Shown piece after piece: positions 45,710 through 58,179 of a stretch of DNA of 64,000 nt. Position numbers and translations under genes: made by a program. Position 1 is the stretch's first letter, and each line of letters starts with the position of its first letter. The notes under the pieces are model-generated. The model saw nothing but the letters and a program-made list of their open reading frames with translations. It was not told where the DNA came from and searched no databases. This stretch comes from Fusarium oxysporum f. sp. lycopersici 4287 (taxonomy: Eukaryota; Ascomycota; Sordariomycetes; Hypocreales; Nectriaceae), in NCBI RefSeq assembly GCF_000149955.1, contig NC_030987.1:3193138-3257137 (forward strand), given 5' to 3'.

Positions 45710-48055
45710 GGCTGGAGAGCTCGTGGTTAACTGAAGCTAAATTTTATAAAATTCTGCCGCCCACGATGGCCCGGGACCGTATACGGCAGGCGGTGAGAGC
45801 GGCCATCTTAACACCTGCTGCCTTCATACACTCCTGGAAACTCGACAATTGCCTTTCTGAATAGTAAAGGACTCTATATATACTCGTTCCTCAAGTTCAA
45901 TTTGATAATTTCTCAGTTAGCTGGCTTCAATTATGTCTACATAAACCATTAGCTAAAAGCATGGCACAATCTCATTGCCTGCCACAGCTTATGAAAAAAA
46001 ACACTTTTAGAACTATTAAAGTGTGTAAAATGCATCGAGGTCTAAGATTAAAGTTTTTTACAAGACAATAAATACGGTGGGATGATACAAATTTTGGGTT
46101 CAATTAGGGATGAACTACTGGTGCCAAAATGAAGCATCCTTTGATACTCCATAAACTTCGTGGCTTCTACCAAACCATGCTCTCCGAATGGCTTCAGGGT
46201 AAGCTACCTACCTATTTTTGGCAATTGTCGATCTTGGAGAAGGATCAACAGGGAAGGTCTCCAACTCTCCACGGATCCATATGAGTGGAGGCATAAACCA
46301 TTATTGCTCGCATCAGACCAGACCAAGAAGTTCGTCGTATACAATCAGATCATCACTGAATTCTCTCAATCTGACTGCATGACTCGGCACTTGGCTTTAG
46401 GTTAAGCGGTCAACCTGTCAGTCAATTACAGAAACCAATCGAAGACATTTTCTAACTATCAATGTCCATCGACTAACAAAAAAACTCTGCTTGAGCCTCT
46501 GCTGATCAAGGCGCAACAGCTCCGAGCTTTGCCCTAGAGGAAACGAACTCCAAGGATCCCCCCGCCATGTATGTTGAGATGACGGGGGCGCTAGGACCCA
46601 TGGAGATGAGAAATTTGGGGGATGGGGGAAAATTGGATTGCACTTCAATGACGTAGTAACTGCGTAAAAGCAAGTTTGCATGTGAATTTGACTCAATTGT
46701 AAGTACTCGAGTTATTCCCAACAAACTACTGTAAAATGCTCTTCTTTGCTGGTAAAACCTTCAGAGTCCAGTATATACAGAGCCTACCGTCGATTTAAAG
46801 ACCGCCAATCAATTTCCTATAAAGAACAAGAGCCGCACACGGAAGCTCCCCCTCACCCTCCCTCTTTATGCCTTGCGAAGCTTCCCCTGGAAGCGCCATG
46901 ATGAATTGACTCGGAGACGTACAAAACTAGGCCAACTCCGTACAAGGCACGGCTTGCACTCGTATTCTGTTGTATCATTATCGAGAACCTCTTGAAGCTA
47001 AGCCAGGAACATCGTGGCCCGGTACCTTGTTTGCTTCAGCTTCGACGCGACTAACAAAAGCCAATTGCTCCCCCATTGGCCATGAGTGATTTGTTGTTGG
47101 CTGACAACTGCTACCCCTCCACGCATAGGATAGAGCTGCTGCAGTCTCTTGAAGCTACTGGGAACAATATCTTGGAATTAACAACCCGGCACTCCCGGAC
47201 AACCAACCTGGTTCCCCGTCTTGACCGCCAAAGACAACATCCAAGGTTTGGTTGTACAAAGCTGATATGACTGTATCTAACGGACTCGACCAGAAGCTAT
47301 GGGATGTGATAGAGTAGGATTCTGACCTATAGTACTTTCATTGTGCGGTAGCTCACTCAACCTGAGTGTGTATGTATGTATGTACTAAATAAGGCACTTG
47401 TTGAGCTGTCCAAATTCGGTTACATGAAAATGACTTGATCGAGGAGCTGTTTGTTTTTGCTTTTTCTTCTTCCCTTCTCTTCTTTCTTCTCTTTGGTGTA
47501 GACGAAATATTTCTTCCTCGTTCCTGCCCTCTTGTCTCTTCCTCTCACTCATGCCCTTCACCTCATCAACCCCCAAGCTCAATCTCTCACCCTTCTTTCC
47601 AAAAACATCGTCCAGTATTGGCTTCTACCTTAAATATTCCTAGACACCCTTTTCTTCTCCCTTTCAACCCTTTTTAGGCCTATGCCGTAGGCTGATTCAG
47701 GCCTATCCCCCTCTTCCTCCCACCATCACCTTATCTTTGGGAAATCATCCCTCCTGTCGCTCGCTCAGGTCGTCGATCCCGCTCGATATCCCAGATCCAA
47801 GATCCCTGAACCGAACCGACGAGCCCACTAAAACGACCCAAGCAGCGTCTTTGGAGCTCACTGACCACGGAGCACCCCACTAAGTTAACTTGCCTACTGC
47901 GGACGCGAACCGTTAGCTATCGATCATAGCTCCACTGCGACAGGCACGTTGCGTAGTGCAACAGCGCTTCCTTGGCTACCAGTTTCAGTGTCTGACCGAG
48001 CTGTGCTTTTGTCGTTTCGCGGGGCACGAAGCGCCCGCTCTTCTCTTCTCTCATC
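45710..48055. other. Intergenic region, TRM1 / GDB1 divergent promoters
   Basis: 2.3 kb between divergent starts. No gene is visible. About 47430-48050, next to GDB1, is strongly pyrimidine-rich (many CTTCTTC and CCCTC stretches), typical of a fungal promoter and leader of a well-expressed gene. A TATG microsatellite lies at 47367-47384. Confidence 0.55.
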
Positions 48056-51000
48056 ATGAGTCCACCGCACACCATGACATCCAACGAGGTTTATTTGCTG
48101 CCGCTCAACGATGATGGCTCACCTCAGGTGCAAGGTGAATACATCTATCTCGCGCCCAGGTCTCACGAGCCTGTGACGGTTCGTTTTGCCATTGAGGGCA
48201 CCTCGTCCATCTGCCGTCATGGCAGCCTTTGGGTCAACATCCCTGCCCAAGGTGATGAGTTTCGCCGCGATCATTTTCGCGAGTTCAAGTAAGCTTTGGC
48301 TCTCATTTTGACCCAATTGATCACTTTTGAGGCAGTTTGAAGCGTCCCAACGCTGTAACAAGCACACGCAACTCCGTGTAACTAACACAGTCGTTTTACA
48401 GACTTACACCCGATTTCAATCGAACTCTCGAAATCTCTATTCCCATTTACCAACCTGGTGCCTATGCCTTCTACACTACCTACGCTGAGCTGCCCGACCT
48501 CAAGAAGGAGCTAGAAAATAGCTCTGAACAGAAGGAGAACCTCAATAAGACTCCCCTGTACTATATCGATGTTGCGCCTAGACTTAAACTTGACGGCCGG
48601 CCATTGCCGTTGCCTGCCTTGTCAATCTTCTCCGTCATTAGCAAGTTCATGGGTAAATACCCCAATGACTGGGAGCGTCACCTTCACGGTATTAGCGATC
48701 GCGGCTACAACATGATCCATTTTACTCCTCTTCAGGTGCGCGGAGTGTCCAACTCCCCATACAGTTTGTATGACCAGCTCGGCTGGGACCCTGCTTGTTT
48801 TCCAGCAGGAGAAGAGGATGTGCAGAAGATGGTGGACAGCCTAGAACGTAACCATTCTTTGCTGAGTTTGACTGACATTGTGCTTAACCACACCGCAAAC
48901 AACACAAAATGGCTTGAGGAGCATCCCGAAGCAGGCTACAATTTGATCACAGCACCCTGGCTCGAGTCTGCTTATCAACTAGACACAAGTCTCTTGGAGT
49001 TGAGCGACAACCTGGCAAAGTTGGGACTACCCACTGTTGTCAAGTCTACCGATGATTTGCTACTCATCATGAATGCGATCAAGACCGAGGTCCTTGCCAA
49101 AATCAGGCTATGGGAATACTATGCGGTGGATGTAGATCGAGATGCCGACGAGGCAGTCAAAGTCTTCTCTCAAGGAAAGAAATACATCTCTGAGGACGCT
49201 TCAGATTTCGAGAAGAAGTTGGAGAGCGCCAAATCTGCATCGATCAAGGACCAAGTCGAGTTCTTCAGGGAGTTTGGGTTAACAGGCACCGACCGAATGG
49301 GTGAGCGCTTTCGAAGGCGTGTCAAGCCTGACGTAGCTGCTAGCTTTTTGGCTTCGTCCGTGGGTTCTTCCGATGAGAAGGCAGCCAGGGCCAAGATTGT
49401 CGAGATCTTGGAGGTTCTCAACGTGGACTACTACAAAGAGTATGATGCTGAAGTGGATGACATTCTTCAGCAAATTTTCAACAGGATCAAGTATGTTCGA
49501 CTTGATGACCACGGTCCCAAGCTTGGCGAGATCAACAAGGAGAACCCCCTAATTGAGCCTTACTTCACTCGACTCCCCAAAAATGAGACAACATCCAAGC
49601 TCAAGCCCGAAGAGATGGCTTTGGTCAACAATGGATGGGTTTGGGGCGGTAATGCTCTGGTCGATAACGCTGGCCCTGAATCCAGGGTGTACCTTCGCCG
49701 AGAGGTAATTGTCTGGGGTGACTGTGTCAAGTTACGATACGGCTCAGGCCCCGAAGACAACCCTTGGTTGTGGGAGCATATGACCAAGTATGCTCGCACA
49801 CTGGCCAAATACTTTGCCGGTCTCCGTATCGATAACTGTCACTCAACTCCCATTCACGTGGCTGAGCACATTCTTGACGAGGCTCGCCGGGTGCGACCTG
49901 ACTTGTATGTTGTGGCCGAATTGTTTACAGGCTCTGAAGAGATGGACTACGTTTTTGTGAAGCGCCTTGGTCTCAGCTCTCTTATTCGTGAAGCCATGCA
50001 GGCATGGAGCACGGGTGAGCTTAGCCGACTGGTTCACAGACACGGAGGCCGACCTATTGGAAGCTTTGAGGTCGATGAAGTTTCCAAGTCGGATGTTCGC
50101 ACCCCATCGAGTAGCCCGACCAGACTCAAGAACGGCGAGACGAATGGGCATGTATCACATTCAAGAGAGATTATTCGCACGATCAAGCCAAGCCCAGTGC
50201 ATGCTCTATTCATGGACTGCACTCATGACAACGAAACACCGGCACAGAAGCGTGATGCCCGTGATACTCTTCCCAACGCTGCTCTTGTATGCATGTGCTC
50301 CAGCGCTACTGGAAGTGTTATGGGATACGATGAAATCTATCCAAAGCTTGTCGACCTTGTCAACGAGACCCGGCTCTACACATCTGCCTCGTCTGGAACG
50401 AAGCCTATTAAGATTGGAGGCGGCGAGGAGGGAATTGGCGGCGTCAAGAAGCTGCTTAACCAAATACACACTTTGATGGGCAAGGATGGATACGACGAGA
50501 CTCACATCCATCACGAAGACCAGTACATTACTGTTCACCGAGTGCATCCTGAATCTCGCAAGGGTTACTTCCTCATTGCACATACAGCTTTCCCAGGCTA
50601 CGGCAATGGCAACGGTGATTTTAGCCCTGTTCATCTCACTGGAACCAAAGCTCGACACCTGGGTAGCTGGATGCTCGAGGTTGACGCTGGTGAGGAGGCG
50701 ACGCAACAAGTGCTCGGGGACAAGAAGTTCCTGCGCGGCTTGCCTAGCCGAGTTAAGGATGTACCCGGCATCCGCATGGAAATCAATGGCGACGACACTA
50801 CCATCACTGTGCGCGACAAGTTCCCTCCTGGAAGCATCGCCCTGTTCGAGACCTGGATCCCCGCTGCTGAGCATTCGTCTGGCTTGGACAACTATGTCAC
50901 CTCAGGGTCCAAGGCTGCCTGGAATGAGCTCAGTCTGACAGACCTCAACTTCTTGATGTATCGATGTGAAGCTGAAGAGAGGGCCGAAAGCGATGGTCGA

Positions 51001-52895
51001 GATGGTGTCTACGATATTCCTGGACATGGAAAGCTTGTCTATGCTGGTCTCCAAGGATGGTGGAGTCTTCTCAAGAACATCATCAAGGACAACAACCTGG
51101 CCCACCCACTGTGCCAGAACTTACGTGATGGTGAATGGGCTCTGGACTACATTATTGCAAGACTGCAGCGAATCAGTGCCACCCCAGGTAACGAGGCACT
51201 TGCCCAACCCTTGAGATGGCTAGAGGAGCGATTCGATGCCATCCGAAAGATCCCCAGTTTCCTGCTCCCTCGTTACTTTGGTCTTGTCCTGCGTACTGCT
51301 TACATGGCAAGCTGGGACAGATCTCTCGAGCTCATGAACTCCAGCGTCCGAGATGGGCAATGGTTTTTGCAAAGCCTGGCCATGGTCAGTGTTCAACAAG
51401 TTGGATATGTCAAGTCAGCGTCCTTGTGGCCTTTCAAGTTGGTTCCTTCTCTGGCTGCTGGTCTTCCTCACTTCGCTGTTGAATGGGCCCGATGCTGGGG
51501 CCGAGACGTGTTTATCGCTCTTCGTGGACTTCTTATCGGTACTGGCCGTTTTGACGACGCCAGAGAACACATCCTTGCCTTTGCCAGTGTATTGAAGCAT
51601 GGCATGATCCCCAACCTTCTCAGCAGTGGCGATGCTCCAAGGTACAACTCTCGAGACTCCATCTGGTTCTTCCTTCAGTGCATTCAGGATTATACACGTT
51701 TTGCCCCAGAGGGACTTGATATCCTCAAGGCCAAGGTCAAGCGTCGTTTCCTGCCTTACGATGACACATGGTTCCCCACCAACGATGAGAGGGCATACTC
51801 GAAGGAGAGCACCATTGAGGAGGTTATCCAGGAAGCACTCCAAAGACATGCTTCAGGCATGAAATACAGGGAAGCTAATGCCGGTCCCCAAATTGATGCC
51901 CAAATGAAGGATGAGGGTTTCAACCAGGAGATCAAGGTTGATTGGAGCAATGGAATCATCTTTGGCGGTAACCAGTTCAACTGTGGCACATGGATGGACA
52001 AGATGGGCGAGAGTGAACGCGCAGGATCCAAGGGAATCCCCGGAACTCCTCGTGATGGTGCTGCTATCGAGATCACTGGTATGCTGTACAGCACTCTCGA
52101 TTGGCTCGCTGGGCTTCATGAGGATGGAAAATATGCCTATGCAGGCGTGGACAAATCCGAGGGTGGCTCTATCTCCTTGGCAGACTGGGCTGGTCTGCTC
52201 AAGGCCAACTTCGAGCGCTGCTACTATGTCCCCATTTCTCCCGAGGACGATTCCAAGTATGACGTCAACACGCCGATTGTGAACCGCCGAGGAATCTACA
52301 AAGATCTCTACAAGTCTGGCAAGGAGTATGAGGACTACCAGCTGCGTCCTAACTTTGCAATTGCCATGACTACTGCACCCGCTTTGTTCAACCCAGACCA
52401 TGCCATGCATGCTCTGTGTGTTGCCGATGAGGCCCTTCGGGGACCCCAAGGAATGGCGACTCTGGACCCTGCGGATCTGAACTACCGCCCTTACTACGTC
52501 AACAGTGAAGATAGTGACGATTTTGCTACAAGCAAGGGCCGTAACTACCACCAGGGACCCGAGTGGATCTGGCCTACTGGCTTCTTCCTCCGAGCCCTGC
52601 TCAAGTTTGATCTCAAGAGACGAACAACACCTGAGGGTCGCACTGAGGCGTTCCAGCAGGTTACCCGAAGACTGAGTGGGTGCAAGAAGATGATCCAGGA
52701 GAGCCCTTGGGCTGGTCTCCAAGAGCTGACGCAAAAGAACGGCGAATACTGCGCTGACTCTGTAAGTCGATTTTCTGAGTATGTGAACCCTTTGATCGTA
52801 TACTAATCTCTATACAGAGTCCCACACAAGCTTGGTCGGCAGGATGCCTGATCGACTTATACATGGACGCTACTGAGGAACAGAATAAGGCATAG
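48056..52895 (+). CDS. GDB1: Glycogen debranching enzyme (4-alpha-glucanotransferase / amylo-1,6-glucosidase)
   Basis: This cytosolic enzyme removes glycogen branches. It moves a maltotriosyl unit with its N-terminal GH13 part, then cuts the alpha-1,6 glucose with its C-terminal GH133 part. Three exons (48056-48288, 48402-52761, 52818-52895) join in phase to 1556 aa, close to the usual 1530-1550. The GH13 motifs are TDIVLNHTANN, GLRIDNCHSTP (nucleophile D555), VVAELFTGSEEMDY (acid E584) and MDCTHDNETP (D687). The GH133 part has WGRDVFIALRG (D1113), GMIPNLLSSGDAPRYNSRDS and SNGIIFGGNQFNCGTWMDK, and the protein ends QAWSAGCLIDLY. A small last exon of 25 codons is required for this conserved end. 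Two ATGs lie four codons apart at the start (MSPPH, then MTSNE). Confidence 0.97.
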
Positions 52896-53900
52896 AGCCA
52901 ATTTTTAAGAGGAGGAAGTGATGGTGGGACCTGAGGATTGGGCATGGGCTTGAATCACACATACAATACCACGCATTAACTACTACTATAGCATTCTCCT
53001 GATTAGGTTAATAACAAGCATCTTTAAGCGTTGTAGCATTAACTTTGAGCCAGAAGCCAAAATGAAAATTGTGCAGATTAGATTCTCCGATTTGTTGACA
53101 TTGAGACGTTGCTCGGAAGACGTTACTGTTATGAGTAGAGCAACATTACACCAAGTTTACGGATCACAATGTATCGCACTAAGAAGAACTGGTAATCGCG
53201 AGTCGAAGATTTCGAGGGTGGTGAAATTGTAAATGCTGTATCAAGGATAGACTCCAAACCTCTTCCCATGCCCAGGAAGCTGTAGGTAATAAAGATGACC
53301 AAATAACTAACCAGAGAGTATTTCTGTTCTGGTCTAAATAGAACAAATAAACAGCTTCGTTTTCCCCCCCTCGCCTCGCGGCAGAGCCAACGTCACATTC
53401 CACCCACATGCTGGGAATGGAGGCGAGACTCGCTCCGTGGTAACAGCCACCACAAAAACGAAAACAGAAACAACCAATCAGGAGGATACGCCAACCCTCC
53501 TCGTCCTCCCAACGCCAGAATATACCTGAAATATGAACAAGAACGCCACGGGGGGCACAGCACGACTGGCAACCGACAAACACGTGAGTATTGGGCCACA
53601 AGAGATATTGCAGACGGCATCTTTCAACCATGCTTGAATAATCAAGTGTCTGCATGTATCTGTGGCTATTACCAAATGCATTCGTTTCCTCCTCTTTAAG
53701 TGCTGATGTAGCCCCCCTCACCAACTAAAAGTCATATGTTTTCGATAATATCGAATAGAGTAAGGCCGTTTAAATGAATAAATGCACGGTTTATATCGTA
53801 AGGCGAACAGAATGTCGAAGTGCTTTTAAACTCGGACATGGCAAGGAGAATCGTTATGAGATCGGAACTGGCGTTAACAAGATCGAGCATGGAGCGGGCA
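52896..53900. other. Convergent intergenic region after GDB1
   Basis: 1.0 kb between two converging genes. A 181-codon minus-strand frame (53179-53724) has an improbable Trp/Cys-rich composition and no family resemblance, so I do not call it. The region should contain the two 3' UTRs. Confidence 0.5.
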
Positions 53901-54762
53901 TCATGTTCGGTCGCGGACGATCCATCGCTTCTTCTCCTTGGGCTTCTCCTCGACGGGAGCACCGGCGGCGGCACCCGGCAGCATCAGGCCGTGCGAGTTT
54001 CGGTTCGATTCATCGTCGTAGGGAAGACCTCCAGACTCTGAGGCCTCCATGCCGGGACCCCAGGATGGTCGAGATGCGGAGCCGGAGTGCTTCTGGCCGA
54101 GATGAGTCTGGCGGTCCTTCTTTCGCAAATAACGGCGACGCCAGATACAGGCGCCGATCCAAATGGCTGCGATGCCGACAACGAGAACAACAATCATGAT
54201 AACCCATTGCCAATGGTTGGAGATCCTGATTCGGTTAGAACAATTCAAGGTGTTGTAAGTCAATCGTCAACATACCAATCACCACCTCCATCGTTAGATC
54301 CAGCTCTGCTACCAGCTGTTGATGAAGCATCGTCACCTGTCAAAGTCGTAGAGCCAGTTCCAGTTTTCTTTGTTGTTCCTCCATTTTGAGCAGTCGAAAC
54401 GCTACACATGCTTCGGAACCAGCCAGCGATTGATGAAAGGCCCTTGGGATCCGCGGTACATGCGTCATCGCAGACGCCCGTAGTGGCGGTCGAGAAAGCG
54501 GCGACTCGTTGGTCGAGACAGAAACATTGCGTGTAGGCGGTTGGGCCGGCATCAGCGGCTACTTGAGGAGGAACACAGGCACCGTTGGCATCGTAGAGGG
54601 GACCGCAAGCGGCGGCGCAAGCGGGAAGGACCTTCTGGTTGTTGAAGGGAACGATGGTGGTGACGGGGGCTTCACCTCCTTGTTGGGCTGTTCAAGTTGA
54701 GTGTTAGTATGAGGGGATTTGCGAAATCGACCAGGATTGAAGTCGAAGGATGACGCACCCAT
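53901..54762 (-). CDS. Single-pass membrane protein with eight-cysteine N-terminal domain
   Basis: Three exons (54762-54759, 54687-54276, 54225-53901) join in phase to 246 aa. The first coding exon is only ATG plus G; it splices to CC CAA CAA to give MAQQGGEAPV. Residues 23-100 hold eight cysteines (CAAAC, NGAC, QCFC, VCDDAC, MCS), a spacing that recalls the CFEM/cysteine-rich domains of fungal surface proteins. A Ser/Thr/Gly-rich stalk follows, then one membrane span (WVIMIVVLVVGIAAIWIGACI, about 144-164) and a basic stop-transfer WRRRYLRKK, which puts the cysteine domain outside. The C-terminal tail is about 75 residues, Ser/Gly/Pro-rich, ending KEKKRWIVRDRT. No cleavable signal peptide is seen. 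Sensor or cell-surface function is inference only. Confidence 0.85.
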
Positions 54763-57700
54763 TTTAACGAAAATTTAAGGTCAGTTAAGCCCAGTTCGGA
54801 GAGATCGATAGTCCAGGTCGTGATTTGAAGTCGAGATCGGTGTCAAAGGGAGAAAACGAGCGACGGGATCGTGAGGATAAAAGATACGATACAGACACAG
54901 ACAGTAACGAGAGACGAGGATTAAGGTTGTGTTCAGTGGAACCGGGGGCGGGAAGTGTCCTTTGTATGTATGTGTGTATGTGAGGGAGGCAAGACAAGGC
55001 CTGGAGAGGTAGGTATGTACAGCGTAGAAGCGGCCTGGAAATGCTGTGTCTTTAGCCAAGGCTGGCTTGCGTTTGTGCAATACGCTATTGAAAGAGTCGT
55101 GTCGTCACCAAACCACTTTGAGTAGAGGGGAATAAACAAAGTCTGACTGTATCCAAGCCCAGCCTCTCTTCTTTGTCTTTTCCTTTCTTTTAGGGTCTGA
55201 AAGAGAACAATGAGATCAGACGGCACAGTAGGATTTGGTAGTTGGTCGAAAGAAGGATCGATTTCACTTACTGATCGATAATCGATGTTGATGAGATGGC
55301 TGGGAAGAGAGAGGAAGAGAGAGAAAAAAGAGTGGGTGGGAGCAAGTCACAGCAGTGAACAACAGCCTGCAGCCGGGGAAAAACTGGGTCACTATCTCAC
55401 TGTAAGCGGCAGAGTCGGGCGACTTTGTAGCGGGACAAGACCAGGGCCAGGGGTGTTTTGGTGTTTTTTCTGGCAGCGGGTGCAAGGGAAGGGGGAGATG
55501 GGCCCGTTTGTCTTTGTCTTGTCTCGTCTCGTCTCTTTAGATGCGACGGTCTTGCCGAACTCGGAAATGGATTGGAATTGTGAGGAGATGACCCGATGAT
55601 AACATTTGGAGGGGAATGCACAGTAAAATGAATGTCACCAAAGCATTCACCTGCTATATCAAATCTGGAGAAAACTGGAGGGAGGAAAATTCTTGGAATA
55701 CAAACATAAACTTGCCGCGTAAGTCAACTCTGGGCACTGTCACTGGATGGTAGCAGCCGCCCAGCCCCAACCCCAACCCCAACCCATCGGTACGAGAACA
55801 AAAAAAGACCGCGCCGAGTGACTTGGGTCCCAGGTATCTACGGGAAGCCCGTATGCCATCTACATATTGGTGTCGGTACATGGATCCCATGTATCTTAGT
55901 TCAGGTATGGTTGTATCACGCGGTCGAATCCAGTGGCCTGGGCTTGGCGGGCTTGTCCAAAGACAACAAGAGAGTTTCTGTAATCATCGGTAACTGTATT
56001 TGTATTTGTACTTGTACTTGGATGCATAATGCGGAGAAGATGATTCTCACCAGAAACGCTATCTTGCATTGCATACATATAATGTCTGCCCCTTTTTGCG
56101 TCTCTTCTCTCTTTGTTTCTGGTTTTTCCGTCTTGTTTTGTTTACTTGGCCCTGTCTTCGTCCCTTACAGTAGAACAGGAAACGCCTGAGAGTGTCTCAG
56201 TTTCAGCACAACATTGATGAGAGCCCACAGTCTGTATCATCCATTATCATGGTCCGTATTAATGTTGAACTGTATGACTGTGCCACCTCGTACAACGACA
56301 TTACCGTTACCGTCTGGCAGGCCTCTCGTCATCTCGTGTATAGGTAGACAAGCACAATCTAACCATTTCTGGTTGTATTATGAACTACTGTCCATAGCGG
56401 CAGAGGCCTCGAGAGCTGAACTTATTCCCGGGTGCCAAAATGAAGTCTATTAAGAGGCCTCTAAACCCGGGCTAGGCTACCTAAATCTTTTTGTCAGCTA
56501 GACCTGAGGTCCCAAGTTTTATTGACTTTCTTTCAGTGGGAGACTACGGTAAAAAAGAGCCGAAATCGTGCCCAGCCCAGGCCATTCAGCGGAGTTGCGT
56601 GCCTGAAATAGTGTTTCCCCACTGCTACCCTTCAGACGATTGGCTGGATTTTGGGTTTCTCCGTCATTGCAATTTCCGATGCGTGCGCCTCTTGTTCTCA
56701 TGTTGCCCAACAAAGAAACCTCATGATAGAGATTTATCAGAAAACGGCAGGTCAATTGTGTTCTAGAGTGTTATCCCCTGCCGAGAACAAGATTCACCTG
56801 TATCTTACTTTTTGAACTGCGACTTTGAGATTTTGGTATGTGATTTACTGTCCCTTACCTCGACACCATCTTCATGATGTGATGTGGTACCCCGATACGA
56901 ATACAGTAATACAACTTTAAATGCGCTCAAATACGAGAAATTCCATCCATCCTCAGCAGCCTCGATTTGGTGAGATAGGCCTTGAGTATCCATACTTGGC
57001 GGTTTATGCGTGCAATATCGACAGCCATGACGACGACAGTCAGCTCAGCCTCTAGCAGTCATTTGCAGTCAATGCTCGGCAGTCAAGCCATGATATAGCT
57101 TCCGCCCTATTCTTCAAGCCTTCCATTAGCTGCACCGTATTTTAACCGTCACATTGAGTTCATCATGCACACCACACCAAGCCATCGCCAACATATTGCC
57201 TAGACTAGAGTATCTTGGAACCTCATTTTTGGGCATGCCATTCATGTTGAGAAAATTGTGTTTTAGTTGACCGCTAGACTTGGTCATTCTATGATATTTA
57301 TTGCTACAAAATGTATGTTAATGCCATATTTAAACCTAAAATCTCTATTCTTGACCATTCCCGACTTACAATGAACCATCCCATGACGTGCATTTACCCA
57401 CAGTTTCAATCAAATCATGTGGTCACTAGCTTATTATTGCTTCTATCAGAGCATCTAGAAAAATAACAAACTGCTCAACATGTTCATCTAGCGTGTCAAA
57501 GTCTGGAATTTTACGTGACAGATCCTCCCTGTCAAAGAGGGTCTCTAACCTGTAACATATCAAAGTGGATGAATAATGTAAAACAATTGTCTCGGATTAA
57601 TATCTTGGTCCACAATCTGATATCCTCAACATTCAATCTCTCTCCCAAACGTCTCCATCCTCCTCTAACATTTGACCCAGAGTAAAATATGGCACCATGA

Positions 57701-57801
57701 AACGCTAATCGTCACTACCAAAAGCCCCGGACTCCAGTTGATCGTGTTCTCCAACCTGGCTTCATCGAGCTTTTTCGCCTGGTTTGTAATCGCTGTGTCT
57801 A
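54763..57801. other. Intergenic region upstream of the membrane protein gene
   Basis: 3.0 kb without a supportable gene. It would include the promoter and possibly spliced leader of the membrane protein gene. It contains a four-run G-quadruplex motif on the minus strand (55765-55785). Frames near 55285-55600 and 56491-56766 are low-complexity or random. Confidence 0.5.
55765..55785 (-). repeat. G-quadruplex motif, (TTGGGG)n-like
   Basis: The plus strand reads CCCC-AA-CCCC-AA-CCCC-AA-CCC, so the minus strand has four G-runs separated by TT. This meets the standard quadruplex rule and resembles a ciliate-type telomere repeat. It lies about 1.0 kb upstream of the start of the membrane protein gene, on its coding strand. 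Confidence 0.75.
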
Positions 57802-58179
57802 TCATTTCTGGATGTTTTTGCCTTGGCCCTTTCCCTCCCCTTTGCCTTTGCTGCCAGGCTGATTCTCCCCTTCAGGCTCGTTGAGCTTTTCATCAAAGTC
57901 TTTAGATACTTCTTCCGGGCAAAGTCTTGGCTCGTGATCAGGTAATGCAATTAAAACGGGAGGCTCGTCCTTGCGCTTCTGATTTTTATAACGTTCCATT
58001 GCAGGCGATTCTGGTTGGCTTGATGCTGCCTGAGCATTGCCTCCTCCACCTGATGTGGTCTGCGTAGATGAATTTCCACTAGATCCAGATGGCTTCCCAT
58101 TCGCCGGCTGAGAGGTTTCTCCTTTATTGCCAGCCCCATTCTTCTTTAGCTGATTAGCCTTCTTTGACTGATCAGGCAT
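57802..58179 (-). CDS. Small hypothetical protein, intrinsically disordered
   Basis: A 125-codon single-exon frame. The product is Lys/Gly/Ser/Gln-rich throughout (MPDQSKKANQLKKNGAGNKG at the start, GSKGKGEGKGQGKNIQK at the end), with a central segment MERYKNQKRKDEPPVLIALP. The biased, hydrophilic composition is unlike the random frames around it, which is the main argument that it is real. No signal peptide, membrane span, cysteine or known domain is seen. It stands alone in AT-rich, gene-poor DNA. It may be a lineage-specific gene or a chance frame. Confidence 0.4.
   Translation of the reverse strand: MPDQSKKANQLKKNGAGNKGETSQPANGKPSGSSGNSSTQTTSGGGGNAQAASSQPESPAMERYKNQKRKDEPPVLIALPDHEPRLCPEEVSKDFDEKLNEPEGENQPGSKGKGEGKGQGKNIQK

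Noticed and set aside
51853..52734. 293-codon minus-strand frame inside GDB1
   Set aside because: Antisense shadow of the conserved GH133 coding sequence; no family resemblance.
53179..53724. 181-codon minus-strand frame in the gap after GDB1
   Set aside because: Trp/Cys-rich random-looking product, no domain, lies where two 3' UTRs are expected.
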